Shown: positions 22,043 through 33,420 of the stretch, in pieces
How the letters are laid out: each line of letters starts with the position of its first letter
Position numbering within the stretch: position 1 is the first letter of the stretch
Assembly: GCA_964020085.1 (NCBI GenBank)
Contig: OZ026608.1
Span: 4,460,390 to 4,524,389, forward strand
Reading direction: 5' to 3'
Source: Micromussa lordhowensis
Taxonomy: Eukaryota; Cnidaria; Anthozoa; Scleractinia; Lobophylliidae
DNA: 64,000 nt
Program-made: the position numbers and the translations under genes
Notes under the pieces: model-generated
Database searches by the model: none
What the model was told of the DNA's origin: nothing
Seen by the model: the letters and a program-made list of their open reading frames with translations, nothing else

Positions 22043-25000
22043 ATGCATTCTAATCCCTCTCTCAGTCCAGTAGAAAAAATGAATTACCTCAGAGCCCAGC
22101 TAGAAGGAGATGCTGCAGATGTTATCTCAGGACTATCCTTGACAAATGCAAATTACGAACAATCCATAAAATTGTTGAAGGAACGTTATGGACAAAATGA
22201 GATCATCATCAATGTTCATTATACTAGTCTTATGGATTTACCTGCCTCCTCAAGTCAAACATCAACCCTGCGTAAGAACTATAATCTTATTGAAAAACAC
22301 CTTAGATCATTAGAAGCTCTTGGTGAGGATATTGGGAGTAAAATGCTAGTGTCCCTGATAATGGCTAAGATACCTAAAGATGTCCTCATCCACCTGACTG
22401 ACCAGAAAAATGATGGTGACGACTGGACAGTGCAGCTACTCAGAGATCAGTTGCATAGGTACATTAGTAACAGGGAAAAGGCAGATAGGCAAAGTTCTGA
22501 TAAAGTTGATTGCAAAGACTTGGTTGGAAACGTGTGGTCTACATCACAGGTCACCCAGTTTAATTCTAACACTACTACTGGTGCATTACTGTCTGAAACC
22601 AAACTACCACAGAATTTCAATGGAGGAAAGAACATGATTTGTATTTATTGCAGTGAACAACACTGGAGTGATGAGTGTCAAAAGTTTCCTACTGTGATAG
22701 CTAGAAAAGAAAAGATCAAGGGACGCTGTTTTATTTGTCTCAAACAAGGTCACCACCAGAAAAATTGTACAGTGAAGAAGGCGTGTGTTTATTGCAAACA
22801 AAGAAATCGTCACCACAGAAGTGTCCGCATCAAGACGTTTCCAGTTGAGAAGCCCTCTGAAATGGCACATTCTGTTACTGAACCTTTATCTGCTACTGTT
22901 GCTACAGAACATGCCTTGCTGTCTTCTCATGAACAAGTACTGATGCAAACTGCCACCGTTGAAGTAGAACATTTGCAAAAATCAAGAAAAATCACCACCA
23001 GATATAGTGCCCTTCACTTTCACTTCTTTCAGTAAAGCATGTTCACCTTTGCTTCTAGACAGTGGCAGCCAAAGGACCTACATCACCAATGGGCTGGCAG
23101 AAAAACTCCATTTGCCAATCACAGGATCAGAAACACTGGCAGTGTACACATTTAGTGCATCAAAACCCAGAGAGCTTCACACTCCTGTCACTGAACTCCG
23201 GCTTTTAAGAAAGGATGGATCATCACTGCAGTTAAGAGTCAATGTTGTACCCAAGATAACTGGTAACCTACGACGAGCATACTTCAATCCAGGTAAATTC
23301 AGTCACTTACTTAAGGACATTCCTCTTGCTGATTCAGTACCCTCAACTAAAGAAACTGCCAACATAGAACTGTTACTGGGAAGTGATTATTACTGTGATA
23401 TTTTCTCTGGTGACATTTCAATGAAAGTAGTCAGTCCAGGATTAAACCTCGTGGAATCCGTTAGGATGGATCCTAACAGGCGGAATGAAGTGTCATGATG
23501 ACAAACCAGACAGCTCCATCTCGATGCTGACCTACACATCCAGTCCTATCAGTATACATCTGAGTACTCAGTCCGATGACCAGCAACCATTAGCTGAACA
23601 AAAGACATACCTTGAAGAGTTTTGGAAACTTGAGACCCTGGACATCAGAGAGCCTGTACAAGAAAATGACCGTAGCTCTGCAAAAATGTAATGAAACAAT
23701 CCACTTTGAAGACGAGCGTTACCAAGCAACCTGGCCTTGGAAAGAAGAGTCTCCATCATTACCAACCAATTATGAACTGGCAATGGGAAGATTGAGATCC
23801 CAAGTCAATAGACTGTCACGAAATGACGAACATCTCCAGAAATATGATGCCGTAATCCAGGACCAACTGCAGAAGGGAATTGTGGAAGTCGTCCCAGATG
23901 AAGATTGTACAAACACCTTGAAACACTACATTCCACACCATGCAGTGCTGACACCCGAGAAGATAACAACAAAACTTAGAATTGTGTTTGACCCCTCTGC
24001 AAAGACCAGAAATCAAAGCCTAAACGAAAGCCTTCACCGTGGCCCTGTCATATTGGAGGATCTGTGTGGCCTCCTCTTGAGGTTCAGGCTTCAACCTGAT
24101 GACCGAGATGTAACATGGTTCCTCTGGTTAAGAGATCCTTCCAAGCCTACACTTGAGAAAAATGTTCAAGTAATGAGATTCACCAGAGTCCCATTTGGTA
24201 TGATATCCAGTCCATTTCTGTTGACCGCAATAAGCAAGAATCATCTAAACAAGACTCCTACCCCCCATCGCTCACCAGATAGCAGATAACATGTATGTAG
24301 ACAACATGATTACGGGCGTTGAAACATCAACACAAGCAGATGAGATGTACAAAGAAGCCAAGACCCTCTTCCAATCCGCATCAATGAATTCTTCGTGAGT
24401 GGGCTTCGAACTCCTCTGAATTTCTCTAGTATATCCCAGATGGTGATCGAACCAGTGCAGAAACCATGAAAGTCCTAGGAACCTCCTGGAATTTGACCAC
24501 AGATACCCCTTTCATCAATGGATCTCACAATCTCTTCTTCAAAGTGACCACAAAAAGAGAAGCATTGCAGTCTGTCAGCAGAATTTACGACTCATTGGGT
24601 CTCTTTTCTCCAGCCACTCTGAATGCAAAGCTGTTCATTCAGGAACTGTGGAAACAAGAAAAAAATGGGAAGAGACATTCAATCAGTTACAGCAACAAGA
24701 ATGGAGCACGATATGTGAGAGCCTTACTCCATTGTCCTCTCAGCCATTACCCAGATATATTGGAGGAGATAAACACAAACTGTTCTGCATAATAGATGCC
24801 TCTGCCAAAGCCTATTCAGCAGGAGTATACCTCTACTCTTCAGTAAATGGAAAGGCAACTCTTAACCTGGTGTTTTCCAAAGCACGCATTCCTCATGCCA
24901 AACCTCTCAGCATTCCAAGGTTGGAACTGCTAGGTGTTCTTATCGGAACGAGATGCCTTAACTATGTAACTCAACAACTCCAGTTGTCCGTGGTAGATAG

Positions 25001-26548
25001 ATTTCTGTGGACCGACTCGCAGTGTGTTCTTCACTGGATGAAAACCTGTAAGCCATTACCTGTGCTTGTTCAGAACCAGCTTAGAGAGATTACCTCACGC
25101 TTGGACATTAAGTTCGACTATGTGTCCACTTCACAAAATCCCGCTGATCTGGCCACCAGAGGTGTTCCAACAGAAGAACTTCTCCACAAAAACTTGTGGT
25201 GGCACGGCCCATCGTGGTTAACTGATCATCCACCTCAATGACCCACATGGAAGTCAAGCAATATGCCTGAACAGAATACCAAATAGCCTCCTGGCCCGCG
25301 TGTTATGTATGACACCACAACACTGGCTGGAATACCGAAAGAGAGCAGCAAAATGTCCTTTAACAAGCCAGTTGCCCCCTTTGGCATCAGTGAGGAAATT
25401 ACTCCTCGTTAACCAAACTGCTCAGAGTGAGTACTTGGGCTTTGCGATTTATGCGAAAACTACAGAAGAATACAATTAAAGGTCAGCTTACATCAGACGA
25501 AATAAGCCAAGCAAAGGTCATGTGGGAGAAGTATGTCCAAAAGAGTGCGTTCACACCCGAAATCAATGCAGTCAAAGAAAATTCAAGAAACAATCTGAAG
25601 AACCAAATAGGTCTGCAGTTGGATGAAAATGGAGTACTAAGATGACATGGTAGATGTATCAGTGAAAACTTCCCACAACATACTGTGTTTCCAAAACTCC
25701 TTCCAAGGAACCATATCTTTACAAGCTTAGTGATTCACAGCTTCCATGAAAAGTTGATGCATGCAGGTGTATCTCACACATTAGCAGCTATCAGAAGAAC
25801 ATTCTGGATTCCTCAAGGAAGATCATCTGTAAGAAGAGTTCTACTCAACTGCTTGAGATGCAGACGACATCAAGGAGGACCATAAAGAATGCCCGCAATG
25901 GCTCCTTATCCACGATCAAGAATAGAAGAATCTCCACCCTTTACCTACACTGGTTTTGACTATCTTGGACCCTTGTATGTGAAAGTCAGTCAGCCATCAG
26001 CAACCCAAAAAGTCATGTTGTGTCTGTTTACCTGTTTAGCTGTTAGGGCTATTCAGTTAAAAGTTGTCCGTGACATGACTGCCAAACGATTGCTGTTATG
26101 CCTAAGAAGATTCATTGCCACACGTGGAAAACCGAAACTTCCCAGTTCAAAGTAGTAAAGTCAACTGTTGAGCATGGCAACTCTCTACGACAAACATGAC
26201 ACACAAAGTTACCTGGCCAACGAAGGCATAAAATGGAGCTTCGTCATTGCACTGGTCCCCTGGATGGGTGGTTTTTATGAAAGACTTATCGGACTTGTAA
26301 AGCAGTCTCTTCGAAAGAGTATTGGAAAGATTTGTTCTATGGTTCAACTGGAAACCGTTGCCAAAGAGATTGAAGCAGTCGTCAATTCCCGGCCATTAGT
26401 CTATGTAGGAGCTGACTTCAGCTCTGGATTCACACTCACCACAGGAGATTACCTCAGCCTTAACCCCAAATCAGGCGTACCATCCTTAATAAAAGAAGAT
26501 CGACAACAAGACCCCGATTTCCTTAGTGACTTGAGTTCTTCACAATAA
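22043..26548 (+). pseudogene. BEL/Pao gag-pol remainder, multiply frameshifted
   Basis: In order: a DUF1759-like gag region (22043-22500), two zinc-knuckle-like Cys/His clusters (CIYCSEQHWSDEC, CFICLKQGHHQKNC; about 22640-22790), an aspartic protease with LLDSGSQRTYI (about 23052), RT blocks including FDPSAKTRNQSLN (about 23985) and YVDNM (about 24294), RNase H (about 24785-25230), an integrase zinc-binding region with HEKLMHAG and CLRC (25745-25875) and an rve-type core (25930-26530). Frame changes or stops separate at least eight segments. No intact polyprotein remains. Confidence 0.85.
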
Positions 26549-27032
26549 CTTCTTGACACGTGGCGTAAAGGTCAGAAACATCTTGACATGTTTTGGAAGC
26601 TATGGTTTGACGAGTGTGTACTGAGTTTGCGTGAACGGACCCAGAGACACTTTAAAGCTCCCAGGACACAATCCTCAACTCAACATACTTAAGGAGACGT
26701 TGTACTTCTAAAGGAAAGTTCGCCACCAGGTACCTGGAAGTTAGCCATTGTAGAAAAACTCATTTCAGTCAATCAGAAGTCAGAGCAGCTACAGTCCAGA
26801 CAGCGTCAGGGAAGTTGTTGAACCGTACGCTCAACTTTCAACTTGCGAATGAGCGCCCAATCCGGAGGGCGGCTGTTAAAGCAAGAGAAGCCCTAAACAA
26901 ACTGTTGAACATTTAATCATGATCGCAAATTGTTATCATTTTATTTATTTTTCTCTGTAATAACTCCATTTCGTTCTGTTGAAATTTCCTTTCATCGCGA
27001 ACATTGACAGTTAGAACTTCTCGGCTAGGGAG

Positions 27033-27175
27033 TGTCGCGGAGGGCCTAGTGACCACTCCACGAGACTATAGGCTTAGTAGCCTCTCCTGAGGAACATGTG
27101 CTCGAAGCGAAAATCTTTTCCTCCATGTTAACTGAGTCGTTGTGTTAGTAAATAAAGAAAATCACGTTCGCGACA
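27033..27175 (+). repeat. 3' LTR of the BEL/Pao element
   Basis: Aligns with the 5' LTR over its whole length with about eight substitutions and one single-base indel counted by eye, implying a moderately old insertion. A purine stretch (GGCTAGGGAG) directly precedes it as a polypurine tract. Confidence 0.9.
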
Positions 27176-27368
27176 GTGTGGGTGATTTGGTATAGGCACG
27201 ATTTTTTTTTCGAACCCTTACATGCACTACGATTTTTTTTCTCGGGACGCGTGTATCGCCGTGTATGCATAATATTTTTTCTCCGTCACAGGCTTAATCA
27301 AAGAATTACAATTTTCGCGATTGTGATTGGTTTAAAAAACTCCTGTTTTCCACTCATTCACTTGCCAA

Positions 27369-27455
27369 GTTGTTATCGGACAGTTTGTTATTGAACGGTT
27401 TGTTATCGGACAGTTTATCACTGAACGGTTTGTTATCGGACACGTTGTTATCGGA
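27369..27455 (+). repeat. 15-bp minisatellite
   Basis: About six copies of a unit close to GTTTGTTATCGGACA, alternating TTATCGGAC and TTATTGAAC / CACTGAAC variants. Not seen in units 1 or 2. Confidence 0.85.
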
Positions 27456-27882
27456 CAGTTCAATAAGCCAATCACATTCAAAGTTGTGGTTTAAATCAAC
27501 CAATCACATTTAATGTTGTAGTTTAAATCAACCAATCCTCAATTTCAGAGTGACATGAAATAATTTACTTCTTCTTTGTCAGTATTTTAATGCAAATTTC
27601 CCCTTTCTTTTTATTATTTTTTTCTCGGAAATTGTAACTTTTATGATTAATTGGTAATAAGACTTCGTGTCGTCCAATTCACTCTGTAGTCATACTCGTG
27701 ATAAAGAAATCGGACTCAGTCCTGTTACCATTACTTATACTTACTTACTCGTCTTACTGAACGTGGTTTAATTTTTGTGTGTATGAATTTTTTTGGTACG
27801 AATATGCCTGCAGGTTATTTTTCTTTTCAAAATCATCAACCCACCTCCTCAGAATTTAACTGGTTCACCCCTAACTCGATAG

Positions 27883-28037
27883 CCCTTTGCATAAATGGCG
27901 CTTAAATTTGAATAACAATACTTTATACATCCTTAGCCTCGAACTCATGTTTTTAGACAAAGGATTTTTCACATGCATGCGAGGCTAAGGATGTATAAGT
28001 ATTGTTATTCAAATTTAGGCGCCATTTATGCAAAGGG
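27883..28037. repeat. 155-bp palindromic MITE
   Basis: Arms of about 60 bp: CCCTTTGCATAAATGGCGC.TTAAATTTGAATAACAATACTT.ATACATCCTTAGCCTCG and its inverse complement ending CGCCATTTATGCAAAGGG, around a 35-40-bp loop. A shortened copy is at 17692. Confidence 0.88.
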
Positions 28038-29168
28038 TCTATACAAATACGCAAAAAGTGTTTTCAATTTCCTTAATTTACAGCACTACTAAAAAAAAAG
28101 GAAACTTATAAAAATGCAAATTTTCTTTGCTCCCGCTATCATAATATCGACAGCTCATTCTATTTTTGTGCTTCTATCAAGTCACAGAAGAAGGGTTCTT
28201 GGCCAGGCGTTTTTTTATTTAGGTTTTCAATTGGAATTTTCAAAAGATAAAAGTTAACATTTCCTTCACTACTTTGTTATTTTTCCTAGCTGAAAAGCTC
28301 ACCCAAGAAGCCACATTTGTAGTAAAAACGTTTTTAATTCCAAGTATCAGAAACAATTAAAAGGGATCTATAAATTAAAAGGGATCTATAAACCGTATAA
28401 ATTAAAAACGATCTATAAAACGTTTATAATTACTACGAGAAATATGAAAACAAATTTGCGGTTGGTTAGAAACGACGAGTGAGTAGTTCAAGGAAGGAAG
28501 TAGCGAGAAGCTGCGTTGGGTTGTGGGTTGGAAAAGGCGAAAACAGTACTTGTTGGTGGTCTAAACTCAGTAAACAGGTGTCAAAAGCATTGTCTACATT
28601 ACTTTCTTGGAAATCTGTTTCCTAGGAACAAATCCGGAGCGATAATTATTTCAAAATATTTCAGGTTGGGGACGAGTCGAGCGTGATCAAACCATAAATA
28701 ACAGTGAATTACCTGAATCTCTATCAACCTTGCTACATTAGATTATTATAAAAATCCCGTGTTCAAAAGTAGCAATTGCAAAAGCCGCAATTTTCTTTCT
28801 TTTTCTTAACAAGACATGCATGCCTGATTAACGATACTATTACTGGGTAAAAGTAATAAATTATTTCTAAAGGTATTTAACACCGTTGTCGGACAGTTTT
28901 TATTTGTTTTTGTCGTATATAACGTCAAAATTAGCATAGTACTGAGAGGCCACACAACAGTTTATTCACTGCGTACAATTTAAGACTGATTATGAATTCC
29001 TTCCTTATCGTCGCAGGTAACAGCGGGTGGTAATTGAGAGGTCTTTTCGTAACAAAAGAACTCCCGCGACCGTGAAATAACGGGTTGGACGAGCGTACAA
29101 TCACAGGTAGATTGCTACCGTTCAATCAGTTTTCGTTCTGCGCTGCGTTTTTTTTATTGGTGGTAAAC

Positions 29169-29984
29169 ATGACGGAAGGAGACACCGCTCAACAGCCAAA
29201 ACTCACCCAGCTCGCTTCGAGTGGCCTTGTCAATCTCAAAGAAGGACTAAAGAAGGTGGCGCTTCCACTGCAAAACGCCGGTCTAACTGGACTTGTTTTG
29301 GGTTTGAAGGAAACGGTAAAAAAGCTCGTGTTCAATTGCCCGGAACGACACTACCAACTGTACAGCTTGCTGTTCATGTTTGCTCCAGCAGTTCTGTTAC
29401 TCTGCCTTGCCTTGATGGTATCAAGAAACTTCTGGAAGATGGCGGCTGGGTGCTGTCGTCTACGCAGGCCTCAACGAAGAGTCGTCTGGAAACAGTCGCG
29501 AAAATACGTGATTCTGTCCATCGTACCTCCAACTGCATGGATTTTGTTAGCCCTGTTCGACACAGAGTATTACACCTGCGCTAAACTTGGTTCCAAAAAG
29601 ATTCGTTTAAACGAAACACTTCCATTCCAACAGCCAGCACTCTTAGCTGAGTACGATTCAGCCAGCTTAGAATCGCGTATAATCGGGATTTTTCTACTAA
29701 CCGGGATTGTGCTTGTTGGAACGGTCCTAATCTCTATCGAAAGATGCTGTACCAGACCGGACTCAGCTATCAGCAACGACGAGGAGTATACCTGCTATCT
29801 GGCCGAGGAACAGATCAAGTTGTTCAACTCGAAGCTGCAGCCTTTGGCAAAAGAGCAAGCCAAGGTGCAAGTTGAGGCTTTGTTTGAGAGATTCAAAGAT
29901 GTGGATGACATCGCGGAGAAGGTACGGCTGATTTCAGAAGAAATAGAGGACGATATCCCTTGGGCGACAACTCACGAAGCCTAA
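29169..29984 (+). CDS. CALHM-like channel subunit, type A, copy 3
   Basis: A 271-residue intronless protein, ATG 29169 (AAACATGACGG). Same domain order as copies 1 and 2: S1 with LTGLVLGLKETVKKLVF, FNCPE, TM2 (FAPAVLLLCLALMVS), TM3 (IVPPTAWILLALFD), YYTCAKLG, sequon NET, TM4, and a long C-terminal helix ending PWATTHEA. Differs from copy 2 by scattered substitutions such as ERCC for ERFC at the end of TM4. Upstream it shares with copy 1 the block holding CAAAAGAACTCCCGCGACCG and TTTTTTATTGGTGGTAAA, likely 5' UTR/promoter. The intact type-B gene follows 2.4 kb downstream on the same strand, suggesting a functional pair, though they are separate transcription units by spacing. Confidence 0.9.
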   Translation: MTEGDTAQQPKLTQLASSGLVNLKEGLKKVALPLQNAGLTGLVLGLKETVKKLVFNCPERHYQLYSLLFMFAPAVLLLCLALMVSRNFWKMAAGCCRLRRPQRRVVWKQSRKYVILSIVPPTAWILLALFDTEYYTCAKLGSKKIRLNETLPFQQPALLAEYDSASLESRIIGIFLLTGIVLVGTVLISIERCCTRPDSAISNDEEYTCYLAEEQIKLFNSKLQPLAKEQAKVQVEALFERFKDVDDIAEKVRLISEEIEDDIPWATTHEA

Positions 29985-32368
29985 CCTGGCACTGTTGGGG
30001 AGCAAACCGAAAAACTTGGGCACTATAAAAGCAACCATTTTTCGATCTATGTTATGTGGGTTATTTGAACTCGGTACATCGCGCCTATTTCCAGACTATT
30101 TGATCTTCACCTCTTCCACGCGTCTGGCTTGTTTGGGAGATAACAACGTGGAAAACGAAAAAGACAAAAAATAGGGGGCGGGTGGGATGCGGGAACTCTC
30201 GCTTCTCCCCACTAGCCCTTCTTCTATTTTTTCATTCTCTCGCCGTTTTTTGGCTGCTCCTCAAATAACCGAGGAATAGGCTTGTCTGATCCTCACTGAG
30301 TAATATTTTAATCCTATTTTAATTAATCCTATTTTATCATATATGTAAATCATAGCATCCGTTTTCAGTGTTCTGTATATAAATTATACACAATATTTTT
30401 GAGTAAGACGAAACAAAGTATATAATATTTCTATTTTTTCACCGTCATACTGAATATTGCTTACAAAAATTGAATCGAGGTACATCAAAATATATATAAC
30501 ATGTATTTTTAAACTCATTTTATTCCAAGCGCCTACACAGTATTTAAAATAAAAAAAATATCTGAATTACCACATTTCTTCCAATTGTATTCAGCAAATC
30601 AAACATTACTAACAATGCATTTGTTCCATTATCTTGAATACGTGTTGTTGAAAGCGCGAACACATATCAGTGAAAATTAAACTTATAAATCGTCGTGGCA
30701 AAGTGATTTGGTTCATATAAAATGGCAAAACTTGAATGATCACAATTTTTCCTTGTTTTATTCAGCATATCAAAATTTGCATACTTCGCAATTGCTCCTT
30801 GACCTTGAAATTTCTGTTGGAAACGCGTAAGTGAAAACAACTTGTGAATTGTCGCAGTAAAGTGTTTTAGTTTAAAAGCGCGCAATTTCTAACTGTCCTA
30901 TCATCTTATATGACAAATGTTAGGCTTTAAAAGAACGTTATATTCGTTTCCATTATGGCTAAGTAGAATTTAACCGTACTTATAAACAAATGTTACATTT
31001 TAGTTTGAAAAATGTGTCCCCCTTCGTGACGCAGGCAATGTGTGCTAGCGCTATTTATCCGGTTGGAAAATGAGTTATTAGGGCTTTTTCTTAGAGTGAA
31101 TCAATTTTTGCAGAAAATACATGCAAGGGTAAATGATTATAGTAAAGCTAATGGGAATCTTAAGGGTGATTAATTTCATTTTTTTTGTTATGGTCTTGCC
31201 TTCTCACGGGGTAAGATTGTCATTTAAATAGGTTTGACTTTAGAGAGACACTATCACGTTGTTGTTAGTTAGTCTGAAATAAAACATTTAGAAAACACGA
31301 GGAAACGTTTTTAAGACATGGCATGACATATGCATCTTAAAATGTCTTTGCAATAAAATGAAAATGGAGCAAGTTATACCGAAACATGACTTTACAACAT
31401 TGTGTCGTGTTTTCTCGTGTTTAAAATTGAATTTTAGTTTTCAGGGCACTGCACTGTTGTGGTGGTTTAAATAAAATAGATCAATTCAAAAAAACGAACG
31501 AACGAATGATTGATTACATAGGATTTAGCATTGGTACTTCCACAGAGTGTCTTTTCGTCGACAAATTCGCTAATTGGAATTTTGACGTGTTGACCTTTGA
31601 GGAGGAAAAAAAACGGGAGAAAACAACGAAAGACCATCTGAGTAAGGACAAGAACCAACAACTAACTCAGCCCACATACAACGTATGACGCCCTCTGTTG
31701 GGTTTCTTGGCAGCATGTCTAAGCTGCGATGACTTTAAGGACCGTAGACAAAACTCATGACTAACGCGCCACTATTTTTGAAGCATCGACAGATAGAATA
31801 CTTTGGTAACGAAAATGCAAAAAACCTCTTAATAAGACGATACAATAAATAATGGGTGGCAGAGTTAAACAAAAAGCTGAAGACCAAATTAGAATATTAA
31901 ACACGAGGAAGAATAATCTCTATAATAGGCTATTTCTGATTTGCTTTTGCCCCTATGTCAAAACAAGTCTTTCATTTATACGAAAAGGTGTTCCGCCTAC
32001 TCATTTTCATATGAAAGGCTTTGCACAAAGCAGAGGCACAAGGTAACATGCCAATAATGAAAATAGCCCATCATCTGACCGCGTACACAGATTTACAAAG
32101 TTTTGTAGGTTAATTTTTTCTAATCATGTGTAAACATAAGTTATTTTAACACCATTCAACTATTGCAACTCTTATAACTGCTGAAACAAATCTTTGACAA
32201 TGCGTCGAAACTGAAAAGCTTTGCGATTATTTCGTTTGACTCGCGTAAGTAACATCCGCCTTTTATAAATTTGCTTTCACTCAAACCTTAAATCGCCGAC
32301 AGTATATTTTTCAGTTCAAACTTGTGCAAGCCTCGTGTAAACTTCTTTCAACTCCTTTACCTCTCAAC
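29985..32368. other. Spacer between type-A and type-B CALHM-like genes
   Basis: Non-coding; matches the 3' blocks of units 1 and 2. Near 32131-32150 it contains the empty target site corresponding to the SINE-array insertion in unit 1. Confidence 0.6.
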
Positions 32369-33418
32369 ATGAACAACGTGCTGGCAACCTCAATGACGCT
32401 GTTGAGGAAATCTCGTCGACCTTTGGTGTACGGTTCTGTAGCAGCTCTGACCGTGGGCTTAGAGGGGTTTTTCGAAAGCCTTGTGTTCAACTGTCCGTGT
32501 GAAGGATACTTCACTTATGGCCTGGCGTTCTTGTGGGCGCCGGCTCTGTTTTTGTTTCTCGCCGGAATTCTACTTGACAGAAATGTATGGAGACGCCGCG
32601 CAAGAATAGATCAAGTGAAAAAGACGAAACCATTTGCCCGTCGTTATTTCAAAGCACTGATTTGGACGCTCGATGTACTAGTGCGAGCAAGTATTGCGCC
32701 TGTTGCCTGGTTGGTTTTTTCTTTTCTTCAACAACAGTACTACACATGCGCATACTTCGGTCCTTCTCTAGGAAGTGAAGTCGTTATACGGAACAAAACT
32801 CATAAATGTCATTTTGAAGTGGGATCTCGCACTAAGTTGCTTGAAGAAAGCTTCAAAACCCGTAGTCAAATAGCAGGATGGTCTCTGTTGCTGATAGCCA
32901 TGTCTGTTTTCTTCGCGTCAGTGTGCATTCGCAGATGTATTCAAAAAGGAAGGTATCTTCGAATCCCGAGCCTTGAATATTACAACCACGTGGAAGCAAA
33001 AGCTGCCTTGGAACATTTCCACGCCAAGGCGAAAGAGCTCGCGAAGAAAAAAGCAAAGAAAGAGATCCACTTTTTATTCGTCCAGGCAGAAAACAAGGAT
33101 TTCATTTCTTGTATTCAAGACGTGGGGAATGAAATTGAAAACAAATACGGGTCGTTTTTTGAAATACCACCCGAAAGTCCTTCTTACATACCCCCGGGGA
33201 GTTCGACGCCAGACGCTCTTAGCGCTCCAACTTCTCCAATTTCAAGACCACTGCTTATTGATGGCACCGACGTTGCGAGCAGTCTTGAAACACAGGAGTC
33301 GATCTGTGTCGACGGCGCACAGTGTTCACAGCAGATGCTCGAAGCGCCTAAGAACACCAGCACTTTGGCGAGGGTCAAACTTCATCGACAAGATGCTTTC
33401 GATACGAGCCAAAAGTAA
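32369..33418 (+). CDS. CALHM-like channel subunit, type B, intact
   Basis: A 349-residue intronless protein, ATG 32369 (CTCAACATGAAC), the only start supported by comparison with the degraded copy. S1 about 20-40, signature N41-C42-P-C44, TM2 (48-69), TM3 (103-121), YYTC with C127, sequon NKT at 142, C147, TM4 (168-187), then a helical C-terminal domain and a Ser/Pro-rich tail (about 260-349) absent from type A. The four cysteines C42, C44, C127 and C147 reproduce the two extracellular disulfides known for CALHM channels. By family it should form a plasma-membrane large-pore, voltage or calcium sensitive channel subunit; which mammalian CALHM is closest cannot be told. The tail (PPESPSYIPPGSSTPDALSA) may carry regulatory or sorting sites. 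Confidence 0.92.
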   Translation: MNNVLATSMTLLRKSRRPLVYGSVAALTVGLEGFFESLVFNCPCEGYFTYGLAFLWAPALFLFLAGILLDRNVWRRRARIDQVKKTKPFARRYFKALIWTLDVLVRASIAPVAWLVFSFLQQQYYTCAYFGPSLGSEVVIRNKTHKCHFEVGSRTKLLEESFKTRSQIAGWSLLLIAMSVFFASVCIRRCIQKGRYLRIPSLEYYNHVEAKAALEHFHAKAKELAKKKAKKEIHFLFVQAENKDFISCIQDVGNEIENKYGSFFEIPPESPSYIPPGSSTPDALSAPTSPISRPLLIDGTDVASSLETQESICVDGAQCSQQMLEAPKNTSTLARVKLHRQDAFDTSQK

Positions 33419-33420
33419 AA

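Larger units (their letters stand above)
21137..27175 (+). mobile_element. BEL/Pao LTR retrotransposon, decayed, with target duplication
   Basis: A 6.04-kb element bounded by 142/143-bp LTRs that begin TG and end CA, with GTGTG at 21132-21136 and again at 27176-27180 as a 5-bp target duplication. Unit 1 shows the related unfilled site (CTTTTGAGGGGGTTTGGGTGATTTGG, about 11017-11042). Gene order is gag (coiled coil, zinc knuckles), protease, RT, RNase H, integrase, the BEL/Pao order, with the A17-type protease. The pol frame is broken many times, so this copy cannot be autonomous. Confidence 0.9.
27181..33420. repeat. CALHM segmental duplication, unit 3
   Basis: Begins directly after the BEL/Pao element with GGTGATTTGGTA..GGCACGA, matching about 11034 in unit 1. 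Contains a minisatellite, a palindrome, upstream block, type-A copy 3, 3' block and the intact type-B gene. This is the most complete unit. Confidence 0.85.

Noticed and set aside
21452..26548. BEL/Pao polyprotein as an active gene
   Set aside because: A stop in gag and repeated frame changes in pol; only a dead copy is described.
33184..33378. Minus-strand frames inside the type-B CALHM-like gene
   Set aside because: Shadows of the real plus-strand coding sequence.
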